A stretch of DNA of 52,859 nucleotides from an uncultured Hyphomicrobiales bacterium (GCA_902826715.1 CADEFX010000003.1:1-52859), one strand, 5' to 3'. Positions 32,167-42,222 are shown, counted from the first letter of the stretch. A program made the numbers and translations. The notes: generated by a model not told the origin, from the sequence alone.

Positions 32167-34860
32167 ATGGCCTTAACGCCCCTCTCAGCCGACAGCTTCA
32201 AATGCCGGAAAACGCTGCAGGTCGGGTCTAAGACGTACGAATATTTCTCGCTGCCGGACGCGGAAAAGAACGGTCTTCCGGGCATTTCCAAACTTCCCCA
32301 GTCGCTCAAAGTGCTGCTCGAAAATCTGCTGCGTCACGAGGATGGGCGATCGGTCAAGGCCGACGACATTCGCGCCATGGCAGAGTGGCTGACGACCCAG
32401 ACATCGCAACGCGAAATAGCCTACCGCCCAGCTCGGGTTCTGATGCAGGATTTCACCGGCGTGCCCGCCATCGTCGATCTTGCGGCCATGCGCGACGCCA
32501 TGAAAACGATCGGCGGCGAGCCGCAGAAGATCAATCCGCTGGTGCCTGTCGATCTGGTCATCGATCACTCGGTGATGGTCGATCATTTCGGCACGCCGGA
32601 GGCGTTCAAGCAAAACGTCGATCTGGAGTACGAGCGCAACAAGGAACGCTACGAGTTCCTGCGCTGGGGTGGCAGCGCGTTCAACAATTTCCAGGTCGTG
32701 CCTCCGGGCACTGGCATCTGCCACCAGGTCAACCTGGAATACCTGGCCCAGACCGTCTGGACCAAGACGGTGGGCAAGGTGGAGCAGGCGTTCCCAGATA
32801 CTTGCGTCGGCACGGACAGCCACACGACGATGGTCAACGGACTCTCGGTGCTGGGCTGGGGTGTGGGTGGTATCGAGGCAGAGGCGGCCATGCTTGGCCA
32901 GCCCGTCGCCATGGTCATCCCTGAGGTCATCGGCTTCCGCCTCAAGGGCCGGCTCAAGGAAGGCATCACTGCGACCGACCTCGTGCTGACCTGCACGCAG
33001 ATGTTGCGCAAGCGCGGCGTGGTCGAGAAGTTCGTCGAGTTTTTCGGCGACGGGCTCGATCATCTAACGATCGAGGATCGCGCAACCATCGCCAACATGG
33101 CGCCTGAGTATGGCGCCACATGCGGCTTCTTCCCGATCGACGCTGACACCATCAAGTATCTGCGCGCCACGGGCCGCAAGGCCGATCGCGTCGCGCTGGT
33201 GGAAGCCTACGCGAAGGCGCAGGGCCTGTGGCGTGATCCGGGCATGGAGCCGGTGTTCACCGACGTCCTGGAACTGGACATTTCAACCGTCGAGCCCTCC
33301 CTGGCCGGACCCAAGCGTCCGCAGGACCGCGTGCCCTTGAAGGACGTGAAAGCAGGATTCGCGAAAGCTGTGCCTGACATCGTCAAGGGTGCCGCACTCG
33401 GCAAGACCGTGAAGGTCAAGGGCACGGACTATGAAATCGGCCACGGCAGCGTGGTCATTGCAGCGATTACGTCCTGCACCAACACATCCAACCCGTCGGT
33501 GCTCGTGGCGGCCGGTCTCGTGGCCCGCAACGCTCTTGCCAAGGGCCTCAAGGTCAAGCCGTGGGTGAAGACCTCGTTCGCGCCCGGCTCGCAGGTCGTC
33601 ACCGACTACATGACGAGAGCCGGTCTGCAGACTGATCTGGATGCGATGGGGTTCAACCTGACCGGCTACGGCTGCACAGTCTGCATCGGCAACTCAGGCC
33701 CGTTGCCGGAACCCGTGTCCGAAGCCATCCATGCCGGCGATCTCATTGCAGCGGCCGTGTTGTCGGGCAACCGCAACTTCGAGGGGCGCGTGCACCCTGA
33801 GGTGAAAGCGAATTACCTCGCTTCGCCGCCACTCGCCGTCGCCTACGCTATCGCCGGTACGTTGAACATCGATATGACGACGGAGCCGCTTGGCCAGGAT
33901 GGCGACGGCCGCGATGTGTTCCTGCGCGACATTTGGCCGACCTCGTCCGAGATCGCCGAGATTGTTCGCTCATGCGTCACGCCTGATACCTTCGCCAAGC
34001 GCTATAGCGACGTCTTCAAGGGCGACGAGCAGTGGCAGAAGATGGGCAAGGCTCGCTCAAGTCTGACGTACAGCTGGAACTCGGGCTCGACCTATGTTCA
34101 GAACCCGCCGTACTTCGAAGGCATGACAATGACGCCGGCGCCGATCGAGGACATCGTCGGCGCACGCGTTCTGGGAATTTTCGGCGACTCGATCACGACC
34201 GACCACATCTCGCCCGCCGGTTCGATCAAGCGGGATGGACCAGCTGGAACATTCCTGATCGAGCGGCAGGTGCGGCCGGCGGATTTCAATTCCTACGGTT
34301 CGCGCCGCGGCAACCACGAAGTCATGATGCGCGGCACATTCGCCAACATCCGTATCAAGAACATGATGCTTGGCGGCAAGGAGGGTGGAAACACGGTCCA
34401 CTATCCGTCCGGTGACGAGATGTCGATCTACGATGCTGCCATGCGCTACAAGAACGAGGGCGTCCCGCTGGTGGCCTTCGCCGGCAAGGAATACGGCACG
34501 GGCTCGAGCCGTGACTGGGCGGCCAAGGGGACGCGGCTACTGGGTATCCGTGCTGTCATCGCCCAGAGCTTCGAACGTATTCACCGCTCCAACCTGGTTG
34601 GGATGGGTGTGCTGCCGCTGGTGTTTGAGGACGGTTTGTCTTGGGCCGATATCGGCTTGAAGGGCGACGAAACCGTTACGATTACCGGTTTACCCACGCT
34701 TCGGCCGCGCCAGCAAGTTGTCGTAAACGTTACCTACGCCGACGGCGTTACGCGCGAGGTTCCGACGCTATGCCGGATCGATACCGAGGATGAACTCAGC
34801 TACTGGCGCCATGGCGGTATTCTGCCATACGTGCTGCGCGGGCTGGCGGCTGTTGCATGA
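32167..34860 (+). CDS. acnA: Aconitate hydratase A
   Basis: An 897-residue monomeric Fe-S enzyme of the TCA cycle, interconverting citrate and isocitrate. The [4Fe-4S] ligands are in ITSCTNTSNPSV (near residue 437) and GYGCTVCIGNSGP (near 503-506). Other active-site blocks: GTDSHTTMVNGLSVLGWGVGGIEAEAAMLGQ, FGDSITTDHISPAG, NSYGSRRGNHEVMMRGTFANIR and GKEYGTGSSRDWAAKGT. The swivel domain is fused C-terminally as in the AcnA/IRP class. AAGGAGA precedes the ATG. Confidence 0.97.
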   Translation: MALTPLSADSFKCRKTLQVGSKTYEYFSLPDAEKNGLPGISKLPQSLKVLLENLLRHEDGRSVKADDIRAMAEWLTTQTSQREIAYRPARVLMQDFTGVPAIVDLAAMRDAMKTIGGEPQKINPLVPVDLVIDHSVMVDHFGTPEAFKQNVDLEYERNKERYEFLRWGGSAFNNFQVVPPGTGICHQVNLEYLAQTVWTKTVGKVEQAFPDTCVGTDSHTTMVNGLSVLGWGVGGIEAEAAMLGQPVAMVIPEVIGFRLKGRLKEGITATDLVLTCTQMLRKRGVVEKFVEFFGDGLDHLTIEDRATIANMAPEYGATCGFFPIDADTIKYLRATGRKADRVALVEAYAKAQGLWRDPGMEPVFTDVLELDISTVEPSLAGPKRPQDRVPLKDVKAGFAKAVPDIVKGAALGKTVKVKGTDYEIGHGSVVIAAITSCTNTSNPSVLVAAGLVARNALAKGLKVKPWVKTSFAPGSQVVTDYMTRAGLQTDLDAMGFNLTGYGCTVCIGNSGPLPEPVSEAIHAGDLIAAAVLSGNRNFEGRVHPEVKANYLASPPLAVAYAIAGTLNIDMTTEPLGQDGDGRDVFLRDIWPTSSEIAEIVRSCVTPDTFAKRYSDVFKGDEQWQKMGKARSSLTYSWNSGSTYVQNPPYFEGMTMTPAPIEDIVGARVLGIFGDSITTDHISPAGSIKRDGPAGTFLIERQVRPADFNSYGSRRGNHEVMMRGTFANIRIKNMMLGGKEGGNTVHYPSGDEMSIYDAAMRYKNEGVPLVAFAGKEYGTGSSRDWAAKGTRLLGIRAVIAQSFERIHRSNLVGMGVLPLVFEDGLSWADIGLKGDETVTITGLPTLRPRQQVVVNVTYADGVTREVPTLCRIDTEDELSYWRHGGILPYVLRGLAAVA

Positions 34861-34903
34861 GGCTCTCGTCCGGCGGGTCGATCGGCCCGACTCACCCTTT
34901 CGT

Positions 34904-34932
34904 GACTCGCAATTGATGCGAGTCGCATCAAT
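34904..34932 (+). promoter_or_regulatory. Overlapping perfect inverted repeats between acnA and the DUF1223 gene
   Basis: GACTCGCA (34904-34911) and TGCGAGTC (34917-34924) form an 8-bp stem with a 5-base loop. Overlapping it, ATTGATGCGA (34912-34921) and its exact complement (34923-34932) make a 10-bp dyad around a single G. Three related half-sites thus lie in tandem. A one-base spacer cannot fold into a hairpin, so the second dyad looks like a protein-binding operator. It lies 52-80 bases before the DUF1223 start. A terminator role for acnA is less likely, as no T-run follows. Confidence 0.55.
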
Positions 34933-34983
34933 ATTCCGCCCATACGGGAGGCTGACCGACATGGGAATGGACCCTTAAGTACA

Positions 34984-35754
34984 ATGCGAATACTTAGGTA
35001 CTTTGCGGTGGTCACTGGTGCCGCGGTTATTCCGCTGATGGGATTGCTTGGCGGCACTCGGGCCCTGGCCCAAACACCGGTGGTGCAGGCCAGCCAGCCC
35101 AAGGCCGTCTTGGAGCTTTACACCAGCCAGGGTTGTTCATCCTGCCCCGCCGCAGACGCACTCCTCGGTGAGTACGTGAAGAGGGGCGATGTCGTTGGGT
35201 TGACGCTTCCCGTCGACTATTGGGATTACCTTGGCTGGAAGGACACTTTGGCAGACGCCAAATTTACGGCGCGCCAGCGCGCCTATGCGAAAAGTCGGGG
35301 TGACGGTCGCATCTACACCCCTCAAATCGTTGTCAACGGATTGGCGCATGCCAACGGTGCCCATGCCAACGACATCGACCACGCCATCACGAAGACGATG
35401 GCTAAGCTGAGCGGCTCGCGCATTCCCCTCAATGTCACCAGCCGGGATGGCAGGATCGTGATCGACGTCGGCGCCGTGGCGGAAGGCGACAAGGCCGGTG
35501 ATGGGGCGGTGTGGGTCGCTTTCCTACGGAAAGAGATTCAGGTCCCCGTCCGCAAGGGCGAGAATCAGGGCCACATGCTGACCTATTACAACGTCGTGCG
35601 GGAGTGGAAGCAGGCCGGCACTTGGAATGGCAAGCCCATGACATTTCGGCTCGATCGTCAGAGCGTAAAATCGGATGTCGATAGCTGCGCGGTGCTGCTT
35701 CAGGGTGGCATGACCGGACCGATCGTCGGAGCGGCTTATCTCGCCAACTTATGA
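34984..35754 (+). CDS. DUF1223 family thioredoxin-like secreted protein
   Basis: A 256-residue protein with a signal peptide (residues 1-29, ending ALAQ) and a thioredoxin-like N-terminal domain: VLELYTSQGCSSCPAAD places a CxxC pair at residues 51 and 54. The LPVDYWDYLGWKDTLADAKFTARQRAYA and IYTPQIVVNG blocks are diagnostic for DUF1223. The redox role in the periplasm is inferred from the CSSC motif; the partner is unknown. A palindromic operator candidate lies upstream. Confidence 0.92.
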   Translation: MRILRYFAVVTGAAVIPLMGLLGGTRALAQTPVVQASQPKAVLELYTSQGCSSCPAADALLGEYVKRGDVVGLTLPVDYWDYLGWKDTLADAKFTARQRAYAKSRGDGRIYTPQIVVNGLAHANGAHANDIDHAITKTMAKLSGSRIPLNVTSRDGRIVIDVGAVAEGDKAGDGAVWVAFLRKEIQVPVRKGENQGHMLTYYNVVREWKQAGTWNGKPMTFRLDRQSVKSDVDSCAVLLQGGMTGPIVGAAYLANL

Positions 35755-35778
35755 AGGGCTCGTCGGGCGAGGCTGCCG

Positions 35779-37887
35779 CTATGCAGCCAGCCCACGCTTC
35801 TTCAGCATGGCCTGACTGGTCGGGAGGCGGCCGCGGAATGCCGTATACGCCTCCACCGGGTCGCGGCGATTGCCGGCCGAATAGATAAACTCCTTCAGCC
35901 GCTGGGCCGTCTTTCGATCAAACACGTTGCCCGTCTCCTCGAAGGCGCCAAAGGCATCGGCGTCCATTACCTCAGACCACATATAGCTGTAGTAGCCCGA
36001 CGCATAACCGCCGCCTGAGAAGATGTGCGCGAAGTGCGGCAGCCGATGCCGCATTGAGATCTCGGGAAGCATTCCGAGTTTTTTAAGCAGTGCAGTCTCG
36101 AAGCTCGTCATGTCGACGTGCGATGCGTCCGTCAGTGAATGCAGTTCCAGATCGGCCAGCGCCGACGATACGTACTCCAGCGTGGTGCAGCCTTGGTTGA
36201 ATTTCTGAGATGCATCGAGACGCTCCATCAGCGCATCCGGCATGCGCTTGCCCGTGCGGAAATGCACTGCGAAACGCTTGAGGATGTCCGGCGTCTGCAG
36301 CCAATGCTCGTAGAGTTGCGACGGCAGCTCGACGAAATCCGTCGACACCGACGTGCCGGCAATGGAGGGATAGGTGACATCAGACAGCAGGCCATGCAGC
36401 GCATGCCCGAACTCGTGGAACAGGGTGCGCGCATCGTCCATGGACAGGAGCGCCGGCTCGCCGTCCGCGCCGCGCGAGAAATTCATGACGTTGACGACGA
36501 TCGGGCGGATCTCGCCGCGGAGCTTCTGCTGACCGCGGAACACGCTCATCCAGGCACCGCTGCGTTTCGACGGCCGGGCGAAGTAATCTCCGAGAAAGAC
36601 ACCGACGTGCCTACCGTCGGTGTCGGTCACCTCCCAGACGCGCACATCGGGATGATAGCGCGCCAGGTCCGTCCGTTCTGCGAAGGTGAGGCCGAACAGG
36701 CGCTTGGCGGTCTCGAAGGCGGCGGCGATGATGCGATCGAGCTGCAGATAGGGCTTGATGGCGCTTTCGTCGAGATCGTAGTCGGCAGCGCGCACTTTCT
36801 CGGCGTAGTAGCGCCAGTCCCAGGCCGCCAGCTTGAAATTCTGCCCCTCGGCATTGACCACCTTCTGCAACCGCGCTCTCTCGCGCGTTGCTGCAGGCAG
36901 GGCCGCCGACCAAACCTGCTCCAACAACCCGCGGACGTTGCCGGTAGTCTTCGCCATGGTGTCGTCGAGCCGGAACTCGGCAAAGGAGTGATAGCCGAGC
37001 AGTGCCGCCCGCTCCGCGCGCAGCGCAATAATTTCTTCGGCGATCTTCCGATTGTCATGTTTGTCGCCGTTCTCGCCGCGGCGGATCCAGGCCTCGTAGG
37101 CCCTTTCGCGCAAGTCGCGGCGCGCGGAGAACTGCAGGAACGGCTCGACGCTGGAGCGCGACAGCGTCACCACGTGCTTGCCCGGGTGGCCGAGGTCATT
37201 GGCAGCCCGCGCCGTGGCGGTGCGAACGAAGTCGGGTAGGCCGGCAAGATCCCGTTCGCCATCAAGGATCAGCTTGAACGCCTGCTCGTCGCCAAGCATG
37301 TTCTGGCCGAACTGCGTGCCAAGCGTAGCGAGGCGCTTGTTGATGGCTGCGATGCGCTTGCGGCCCTTGGCGTTGAGCCGCGCGCCGCTGCGCACCAGAC
37401 CGAGATGATGACGCTCGAGAACGCGCAGCTGCTCGGCGTCCAGGCCGAGATCAACGCGACGTTCGTAGAGCTTGTCGATGCGGCGGAAGAGATCCTGGTT
37501 CAGCGCTATGCTGCTCGAATGCTGGGAAAGCTTCGGCGACATCTCACGCTCGATCTTCTGCAGTGCCGGATTGGTGTCGGCTCCGGTCAGATTGTAGAAG
37601 ACGCGGGCGACGCGGTTGAGGGACTGGCCGCTCCTCTCGAGAGCGGCGATGGTGTTGGTGAATGTGGGGGGCGATTTGGCCCTGGCGATGCCGTCCACCT
37701 CAGCGGCATGCTCCTTGATCGCAGCGTCAAAGGCGGGCGAGAAATGCTCTGGTCGGATCTTGCCGAACGGCGGTATCTCGAACGGTCCGCGCCACGCGGC
37801 GAGCAGAGGATTTTGTCCGCTTTTCCTGGCACCCGACATGTTGCTGGCGGTTTTCTTCGTCGCCGTCTTGCTTCGCGCCGCGCTCAT
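35779..37887 (-). CDS. M3 family metallopeptidase (peptidyl-dipeptidase Dcp-like)
   Basis: A 702-residue zinc peptidase. The HEXXH motif LFHEFGHALHGLL is near residue 490, with the downstream zinc Glu in the F.E.PSQ.-like VELPSQLYEHW. The N-terminus NPLLAAWRGPFEIPPFGKIRPEHFSPAF is typical of Dcp/oligopeptidase A. These cytoplasmic enzymes trim oligopeptides left by other proteases. A Lys/Ser-rich lead of about 25 residues is dispensable-looking; the ATG at 37839 is an alternative start. It lies 30 bases after htpG on the same strand, probably co-transcribed. Confidence 0.92.
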   Translation of the reverse strand: MSAARSKTATKKTASNMSGARKSGQNPLLAAWRGPFEIPPFGKIRPEHFSPAFDAAIKEHAAEVDGIARAKSPPTFTNTIAALERSGQSLNRVARVFYNLTGADTNPALQKIEREMSPKLSQHSSSIALNQDLFRRIDKLYERRVDLGLDAEQLRVLERHHLGLVRSGARLNAKGRKRIAAINKRLATLGTQFGQNMLGDEQAFKLILDGERDLAGLPDFVRTATARAANDLGHPGKHVVTLSRSSVEPFLQFSARRDLRERAYEAWIRRGENGDKHDNRKIAEEIIALRAERAALLGYHSFAEFRLDDTMAKTTGNVRGLLEQVWSAALPAATRERARLQKVVNAEGQNFKLAAWDWRYYAEKVRAADYDLDESAIKPYLQLDRIIAAAFETAKRLFGLTFAERTDLARYHPDVRVWEVTDTDGRHVGVFLGDYFARPSKRSGAWMSVFRGQQKLRGEIRPIVVNVMNFSRGADGEPALLSMDDARTLFHEFGHALHGLLSDVTYPSIAGTSVSTDFVELPSQLYEHWLQTPDILKRFAVHFRTGKRMPDALMERLDASQKFNQGCTTLEYVSSALADLELHSLTDASHVDMTSFETALLKKLGMLPEISMRHRLPHFAHIFSGGGYASGYYSYMWSEVMDADAFGAFEETGNVFDRKTAQRLKEFIYSAGNRRDPVEAYTAFRGRLPTSQAMLKKRGLAA

Positions 37888-37917
37888 GGCCGTTCCGTTC
37901 TCCGATGATGGCGATGA

Positions 37918-39798
37918 TCAGTGCTGGAGCCCGCGCGTGACGAAGCGGGACAGCCGTTCGGCAAACTTCGCCGGATTGGCCGGCAGCTCACCCTCCAGAA
38001 CCAGGGCCTGATCGAAAAGAAGATGCCCAAGCTCGTGCGCATCCTCCTTGTGTCCCGCGGCAATCTCGGCGGCCAACCCCTTGACCATCGGGTGCGATGG
38101 ATTGAATTCCAGCACAGGCTTGGAGCCTATGCCGCGGTTCTGACGTTGCAGCAGGCGTTCCAGCCCGCGATCCGGGCCGCTGTCGGGAGCCGCAAGGCAG
38201 ACGGCCGATGTTACAAGCAGCTTGGACGCGCGGACATCGGATACCGCATCTCCCAGCGCTTCCTTCAGCGCTGAAACTATGGGTGCGATGTCGTCGGTCT
38301 CGGGTTCGGGTTTGGTCTCGCCCTCGGCCGGAATGTCCGACAAATCCGCCTCGCCGTGCGTGAGCGATTTGAGCGGCTTGTCGTCGAATTTCTGACCCAT
38401 AGAGGTCCAGAAGTGATCGACGGGATCAGCCATCAGCAGTACTTCGACGCCGCGCGCTTTGGTGGCTTCGAGCTGGGGACTGGACCTGATGAGGTCCAAG
38501 CTGTTGCCGGTGACATAGTAGATGTCCTTCTGGTTTGGCTTCATGGCGGCGACGTATTGGGCCAGGGAGCGCCAACCCGGTTCGGCCGTCGTGCGAAACC
38601 GGGCGAGCTTCAGCAACTGGTCGCGCCGCTCGAAATCCTCGTACAGACCTTCTTTGAGGACGCTGCCGAAAGCATCCCAGATCTTCTCGTATTGGGCGCC
38701 ATCCTTCTCGGCGAGCGTCTCCAGCTCCGACAGGAAACGCCCCGTCACGGCTTTGCGGATCTGGGCCACTTGCGCGTTATTCTGCAGAATCTCACGCGAA
38801 ATATTGAGCGGCACGTCCTCAGAATCGATGACACCGCGCACGAAGCGCAGATAGGGCGGCAAAAGGTGCGCATCCTCGGAGATGAAAACGCGTCGCACAT
38901 AGAGCCGGACGCGGCCCTTGCGCTCGGCGTCGAACAGATCGTGTGGCGCGTGCGACGGCACGAAAAGCAGCACGGCATAGGACTGGCGGCCTTCGGCGCG
39001 GTAGTGCAGCGTCAATGCCGGCTCGTCGAATTGGTGCGCGACCGCCCTGTAGACCTCCTGATACTCTTCCGGCTTAACTTCCGACTTCGAACGCTGCCAC
39101 AGGGCGCTGGCCGAGTTGATCTGGCGCGCTGTCCCTCCCTCACCGACGAGTTCGACCGGAAACAGGATGTGATCGGAATAGGCGCGCACGACGCGCTCGA
39201 TCTCGGTCTCCTCGAGGAAGGTCGCGGCGTCTTTCTTGAGCGTAAGTATGACAGCGGTCCCGCGCGGCACTTTTGCCGCCATCGTCTCGGAGGCCTGGGT
39301 CACGGTAAAGCCCGACGCATCGTCCGAGACCCACAACCACGCGCTGGTGTCGCCTGCCTTGCGGCTTACGACCTGGATGCGGTCAGCCACCATGAAGGCC
39401 GAGTAGAAGCCGACACCAAACTGTCCGATCAGCGATGAGCTGTCCGTGTCGGCCGACAGCCGGTCCAGGAAGGCGCGCGTGCCCGAACGGGCGATCGTGC
39501 CCAGGTTCTCGATTAACTCCTGCTCATCCATGCCGATGCCGTTGTCGGCAACGGTGAGCGTGCCTGCCGTCTTGTTCGCTTCGATGCGAATGGCGAGGCG
39601 CGCGTCACCCGCCAGCAGGTCCGGATCGGCAATCGCGTTGTAGCGCAGCTTGTCGCACGCGTCCGACGCATTGGAGATGAGCTCGCGCAGGAACACGTCC
39701 TTCTCGGTGTAGACCGAATGGACCATCAGATGCAGAAGGCGTGCGACTTCCGTTTGGAAGCCACGCTTGGCGGCCTGATGCGCCGCGTCAACGCTCAT
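37918..39798 (-). CDS. htpG: Molecular chaperone HtpG (Hsp90)
   Basis: A 626-residue bacterial Hsp90. The GHKL ATPase domain shows [15 protein letters not shown] (Glu and Asn for Mg-ATP), [23 protein letters not shown] and [15 protein letters not shown]. The middle domain has LYVRRVFI and the catalytic-loop Arg in [10 protein letters not shown]. The chosen ATG (39798) follows GGAGAAC; an upstream ATG 7 codons earlier is less well placed. It is followed by the M3 peptidase gene. No heat-shock promoter was recognised with confidence. Confidence 0.97.
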   Translation of the reverse strand: MSVDAAHQAAKRGFQTEVARLLHLMVHSVYTEKDVFLRELISNASDACDKLRYNAIADPDLLAGDARLAIRIEANKTAGTLTVADNGIGMDEQELIENLGTIARSGTRAFLDRLSADTDSSSLIGQFGVGFYSAFMVADRIQVVSRKAGDTSAWLWVSDDASGFTVTQASETMAAKVPRGTAVILTLKKDAATFLEETEIERVVRAYSDHILFPVELVGEGGTARQINSASALWQRSKSEVKPEEYQEVYRAVAHQFDEPALTLHYRAEGRQSYAVLLFVPSHAPHDLFDAERKGRVRLYVRRVFISEDAHLLPPYLRFVRGVIDSEDVPLNISREILQNNAQVAQIRKAVTGRFLSELETLAEKDGAQYEKIWDAFGSVLKEGLYEDFERRDQLLKLARFRTTAEPGWRSLAQYVAAMKPNQKDIYYVTGNSLDLIRSSPQLEATKARGVEVLLMADPVDHFWTSMGQKFDDKPLKSLTHGEADLSDIPAEGETKPEPETDDIAPIVSALKEALGDAVSDVRASKLLVTSAVCLAAPDSGPDRGLERLLQRQNRGIGSKPVLEFNPSHPMVKGLAAEIAAGHKEDAHELGHLLFDQALVLEGELPANPAKFAERLSRFVTRGLQH

Positions 39799-40207
39799 TG
39801 CTGTTCTCCGGGCATACATATGGGGCCGGTGATTATTGCCGCGCTGCGGCGCGAATCAAAGTGCCGATCCGGACAAACGCGCGCGCGACGACGTCGCTCG
39901 ACACGTCGAGATCCGCCGCCGTTTTGTCAAGGAGGGAAGATGGCCCGGCTCTGAACTTGGCCCCGGGGGGCTGGGGGGCTGAGATCCAGAGCCTTGATGC
40001 TAGAGCCGGGCCTAGAGGCAACATGATCACTATTGCTCCGGTTTGCGGCGCGCGCGGGACCGGATTTTGGCTAAACGGGGAAATTTACCTGGTCGATCTT
40101 GGATGGCCGGCGAGGGCCGATTCCAAGAACGGGCGTGGCGGCTCCGGCTTGCACTTGCGCATAAAAGGGGCAATCATTACCTAGGGTGCCTGACAAGGAG
40201 GGTGCGC
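39799..40207. other. Intergenic region between htpG and the DUF2794 gene
   Basis: 409 bases containing the divergent promoters. It has a notable G-run cluster at 39962-39979. A 53-codon frame at 40024-40184 (plus) has an AGAGG before its ATG but no recognised family, and is left uncalled. Nothing else was identified. Confidence 0.45.
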
Positions 40208-40594
40208 TTGAGCGAAATCGAGCCGATATCTTTGCGCTCCAGAAATGGAGCGAGTCCCTCAGGACCGGCTGCTCAATCAGTCTCAGCGTCGCAACCGGCG
40301 ACCGTTGCCTTCAATCTCCAGGAATTGCGCGAAATTCTAAACGTCTACGGCCGCAAGGTCGCCGCCGGCGAATGGCGCGACTACGCTATGGATTTTGGAC
40401 GCGATAAGGCGGTGTTCTCAGTCTTTCGGCGCGCCAGCGAGTACCCGCTCTATCGAATCGAGAAAAATCCGAAGCTCGCGCGCAAACAAGGCGCTTTTAG
40501 CGTCGTGGCGCCGACAGGATTGATCCTCAAGCGCGGGCACGATCTTCGGCGCGTGCTCGGCGTCTTTGAAAGGTCTCTGAAGCTCGTCGAGTAG
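40208..40594 (+). CDS. DUF2794 family protein, TTG start
   Basis: A 128-residue alphaproteobacterial protein. The core FNLQELREILNVYGRKVAAGEWRDYAMDFGRDKAVFSVFRRASEYPLYRIEKNPKLARKQGAFSVV matches DUF2794. AAGGAGG lies 7 bases before a TTG at 40208, which therefore is the likely start; a GTG at 40202 is too close to the site. Function unknown. It is convergent with the acetyltransferase gene, with 8 bases between stops. Confidence 0.9.
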   Translation: MSEIEPISLRSRNGASPSGPAAQSVSASQPATVAFNLQELREILNVYGRKVAAGEWRDYAMDFGRDKAVFSVFRRASEYPLYRIEKNPKLARKQGAFSVVAPTGLILKRGHDLRRVLGVFERSLKLVE

Positions 40595-40602
40595 CTTCAG
40601 CA

Positions 40603-41130
40603 CTATTTCGGAGCTTCCGTATCGCCTGGCCCAAGCGGCAACTGCATGATCACGGAGTCCAGCCAGCGCCCGTGCTTGTAGCCTACGGAATGCATGGTCC
40701 CGGAGAAGCGGAAGCCCATGGCCCGGTGCAGGCCGATGGATCCCGAGTTCGCTGAATCGCCGATAACCGCGATCATTTGCCGATAGCCCCGCTGCGTGCA
40801 GACGTCGATCAGCGCGGCGAGAAGGATGCGACCCACCCCGCGGCGATGGGCGTGGGGCGCGATGTAGATGGAGTTCTCGACGCTGAACCGATACGCCGGC
40901 CTTGCGCGATATGGGCCGGCATAGGCGTAGCCCATGATAGCCCTGTCGGCTTCGGCAATGAGATAGGGGAAACCAACATCCGCCAGCGCCTTGAAGCGGC
41001 GAAGCATTTCCGCATGGTCCGGAGGATCGAGTTCGAAGCTGGCCGTCCCGGTGAGGACTGCGGGCTGGTAGATGGCGGCAATGGCTGGAACGTCGGCTTC
41101 GGTGGCTGGTCTAACGGCTATCGCAGACAT
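40603..41130 (-). CDS. GNAT acetyltransferase (phosphinothricin/methionine sulfone acetyltransferase-like)
   Basis: A 175-residue GNAT enzyme. It begins AIAVRPATEADVPAIAAIYQPAVLTGTASFELDPP, the typical PAT/MddA opening, with the acetyl-CoA loop HRRGVGRILLAAL near residue 93-100 and GLHRAMGFRFSGTMHSVGYKHGRWLD toward the end. Such enzymes acetylate the free amine of phosphinothricin, methionine sulfoximine or similar amino-acid analogues. The ATG at 41130 is preferred over one 16 codons upstream because similarity begins there, although its ribosome site is weak. Confidence 0.9.
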   Translation of the reverse strand: MSAIAVRPATEADVPAIAAIYQPAVLTGTASFELDPPDHAEMLRRFKALADVGFPYLIAEADRAIMGYAYAGPYRARPAYRFSVENSIYIAPHAHRRGVGRILLAALIDVCTQRGYRQMIAVIGDSANSGSIGLHRAMGFRFSGTMHSVGYKHGRWLDSVIMQLPLGPGDTEAPK

Positions 41131-41189
41131 GCCCGTACATTTCGCTGTGGTCGAACGCCCCTTTATCGCCCGGGACACGTCAAATGCAA

Positions 41190-41214
41190 AGGGCCCCGCG
41201 CCAGGCGGGGCCCT
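41190..41214 (-). terminator. Strong GC hairpin downstream of the BI-1 gene
   Basis: A perfect 10-bp stem AGGGCCCCGC/GCGGGGCCCT with a 5-base loop, 26 bases past the stop of the minus-strand BI-1 gene. In the minus direction it is followed by TTTGCATTTG, a modest T-tract. It lies between that gene and the GNAT start, so it likely separates the two transcripts. Confidence 0.75.
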
Positions 41215-41239
41215 GAGAACTTAAGCGCCGATCGTCCGA

Positions 41240-42040
41240 CTATTCGCGGTTGCCGAACAGGTACAGGAGCGCCTGGAACATGTTGACGAAGTCGAGGTAC
41301 AGGCTCAGAGCGCCCATGATCGCCGCTTTGGTCATCACGGCCGCATCGCCCGCCACTTCGTAATACATGTCCTTGATCCGCTGCGTGTCATACGCCGTCA
41401 GGCCGGCGAAGGCGAGCACACCGATCACCGAGATGGCGAACTGGAGCGCCGACGACTGCAGGAAGAGGTTGACGACCGAGGCAATGACGATGCCGATCAC
41501 GCCCATGATGAGGAACGTGCCCCAGCCCGACAGATCCTTCTTCGTCGTGTAGCCCCAGAGGCTGAGCGCGCCGAAGGTGGCTGCCGTGATGAAGAACACG
41601 CGCGTAATGGAAACGCCCGTGAACACGAGGAAGATGGTCGACATCGACGCGCCCATGAGCGCGGCAAACGCCCAGAAGCTCATCTGCGCGGCTCCCACGC
41701 TCATCTTGTCGACGCGGAAGGACATGAAGAATACCATTGCCAGCGGGGCCAGCATCAGCACCCACTTCAGGGGACTGGCGAACACCAGCTGTCCGAACGG
41801 CGTCAGGAACAGGCCGTTGCGAAGACCCATGACCCGGCCGCCAGCCTGCGCAGCGAGAGCAGGATCAGTGGTGACCGCCAGCGTGTAGATCGCGTACGCG
41901 ACGAGCCCGGTCAGCGCGACGCCCACCGCCATGTAGTTGTAAACGCGCAGCATGTATGCGCGCAGACCGGCGTCGACTACGTCGCCGCGCGTTTGCGCTG
42001 CGGAGCCAACGTGCGCATACCTGTTGTCGATTTGAGCCAT
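41240..42040 (-). CDS. Bax inhibitor-1 family membrane protein (YccA/YbhL-like)
   Basis: A 266-residue protein with seven predicted membrane helices. The pattern LRVYNYMAVGVALTGLVAYAIY, FWAFAALMGASMSTIFLVFTG, TAATFGALSLWGYTTKKDLSGWGTFLIMGVIGIVIASVVN, FAGLTAYDTQRIK and the C-terminal ALSLYLDFVNMFQALLYLFG is that of BI-1/YccA proteins; the Asp residues of YDTQ and YLDF are the conserved pH/calcium switch. Homologues modulate FtsH or form calcium leaks. The ATG at 42040 follows AAAGGGA. Confidence 0.95.
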   Translation of the reverse strand: MAQIDNRYAHVGSAAQTRGDVVDAGLRAYMLRVYNYMAVGVALTGLVAYAIYTLAVTTDPALAAQAGGRVMGLRNGLFLTPFGQLVFASPLKWVLMLAPLAMVFFMSFRVDKMSVGAAQMSFWAFAALMGASMSTIFLVFTGVSITRVFFITAATFGALSLWGYTTKKDLSGWGTFLIMGVIGIVIASVVNLFLQSSALQFAISVIGVLAFAGLTAYDTQRIKDMYYEVAGDAAVMTKAAIMGALSLYLDFVNMFQALLYLFGNRE

Positions 42041-42222
42041 TGTCCGATTCCCTTTGAACCTCTCCATGGCCCAAGGGGGCCACGTCGCTCACAGAATATG
42101 TCCGTAGATAACGTCGCTTTCAAGAACTCAACTGAAAAAGCGTGCAAATAGTAACGGTAAGGTCGTCGATACTCTACGAAAGTCTATAGGTAAATTTACG
42201 GGTAATGTGTGCCGTAAGTTCC

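Noticed and set aside
34977..35003. AAGTAC...GTACTT inverted repeat around the DUF1223 start codon
   Set aside because: Only six bases per arm with a 15-base spacer; not distinguishable from chance.
40024..40184. 53-codon plus-strand frame before the DUF2794 gene (MITIAPVCGARG...)
   Set aside because: Has a fair AGAGG but no helix, motif or family; too little support to call.
42189..42217. GTAAATTTAC palindrome and a TTACGG...CCGTAA hairpin after the YbbP-type gene
   Set aside because: Short, AT-rich and likely by chance; the hairpin is too weak for a terminator call and lies in the BI-1 promoter region.
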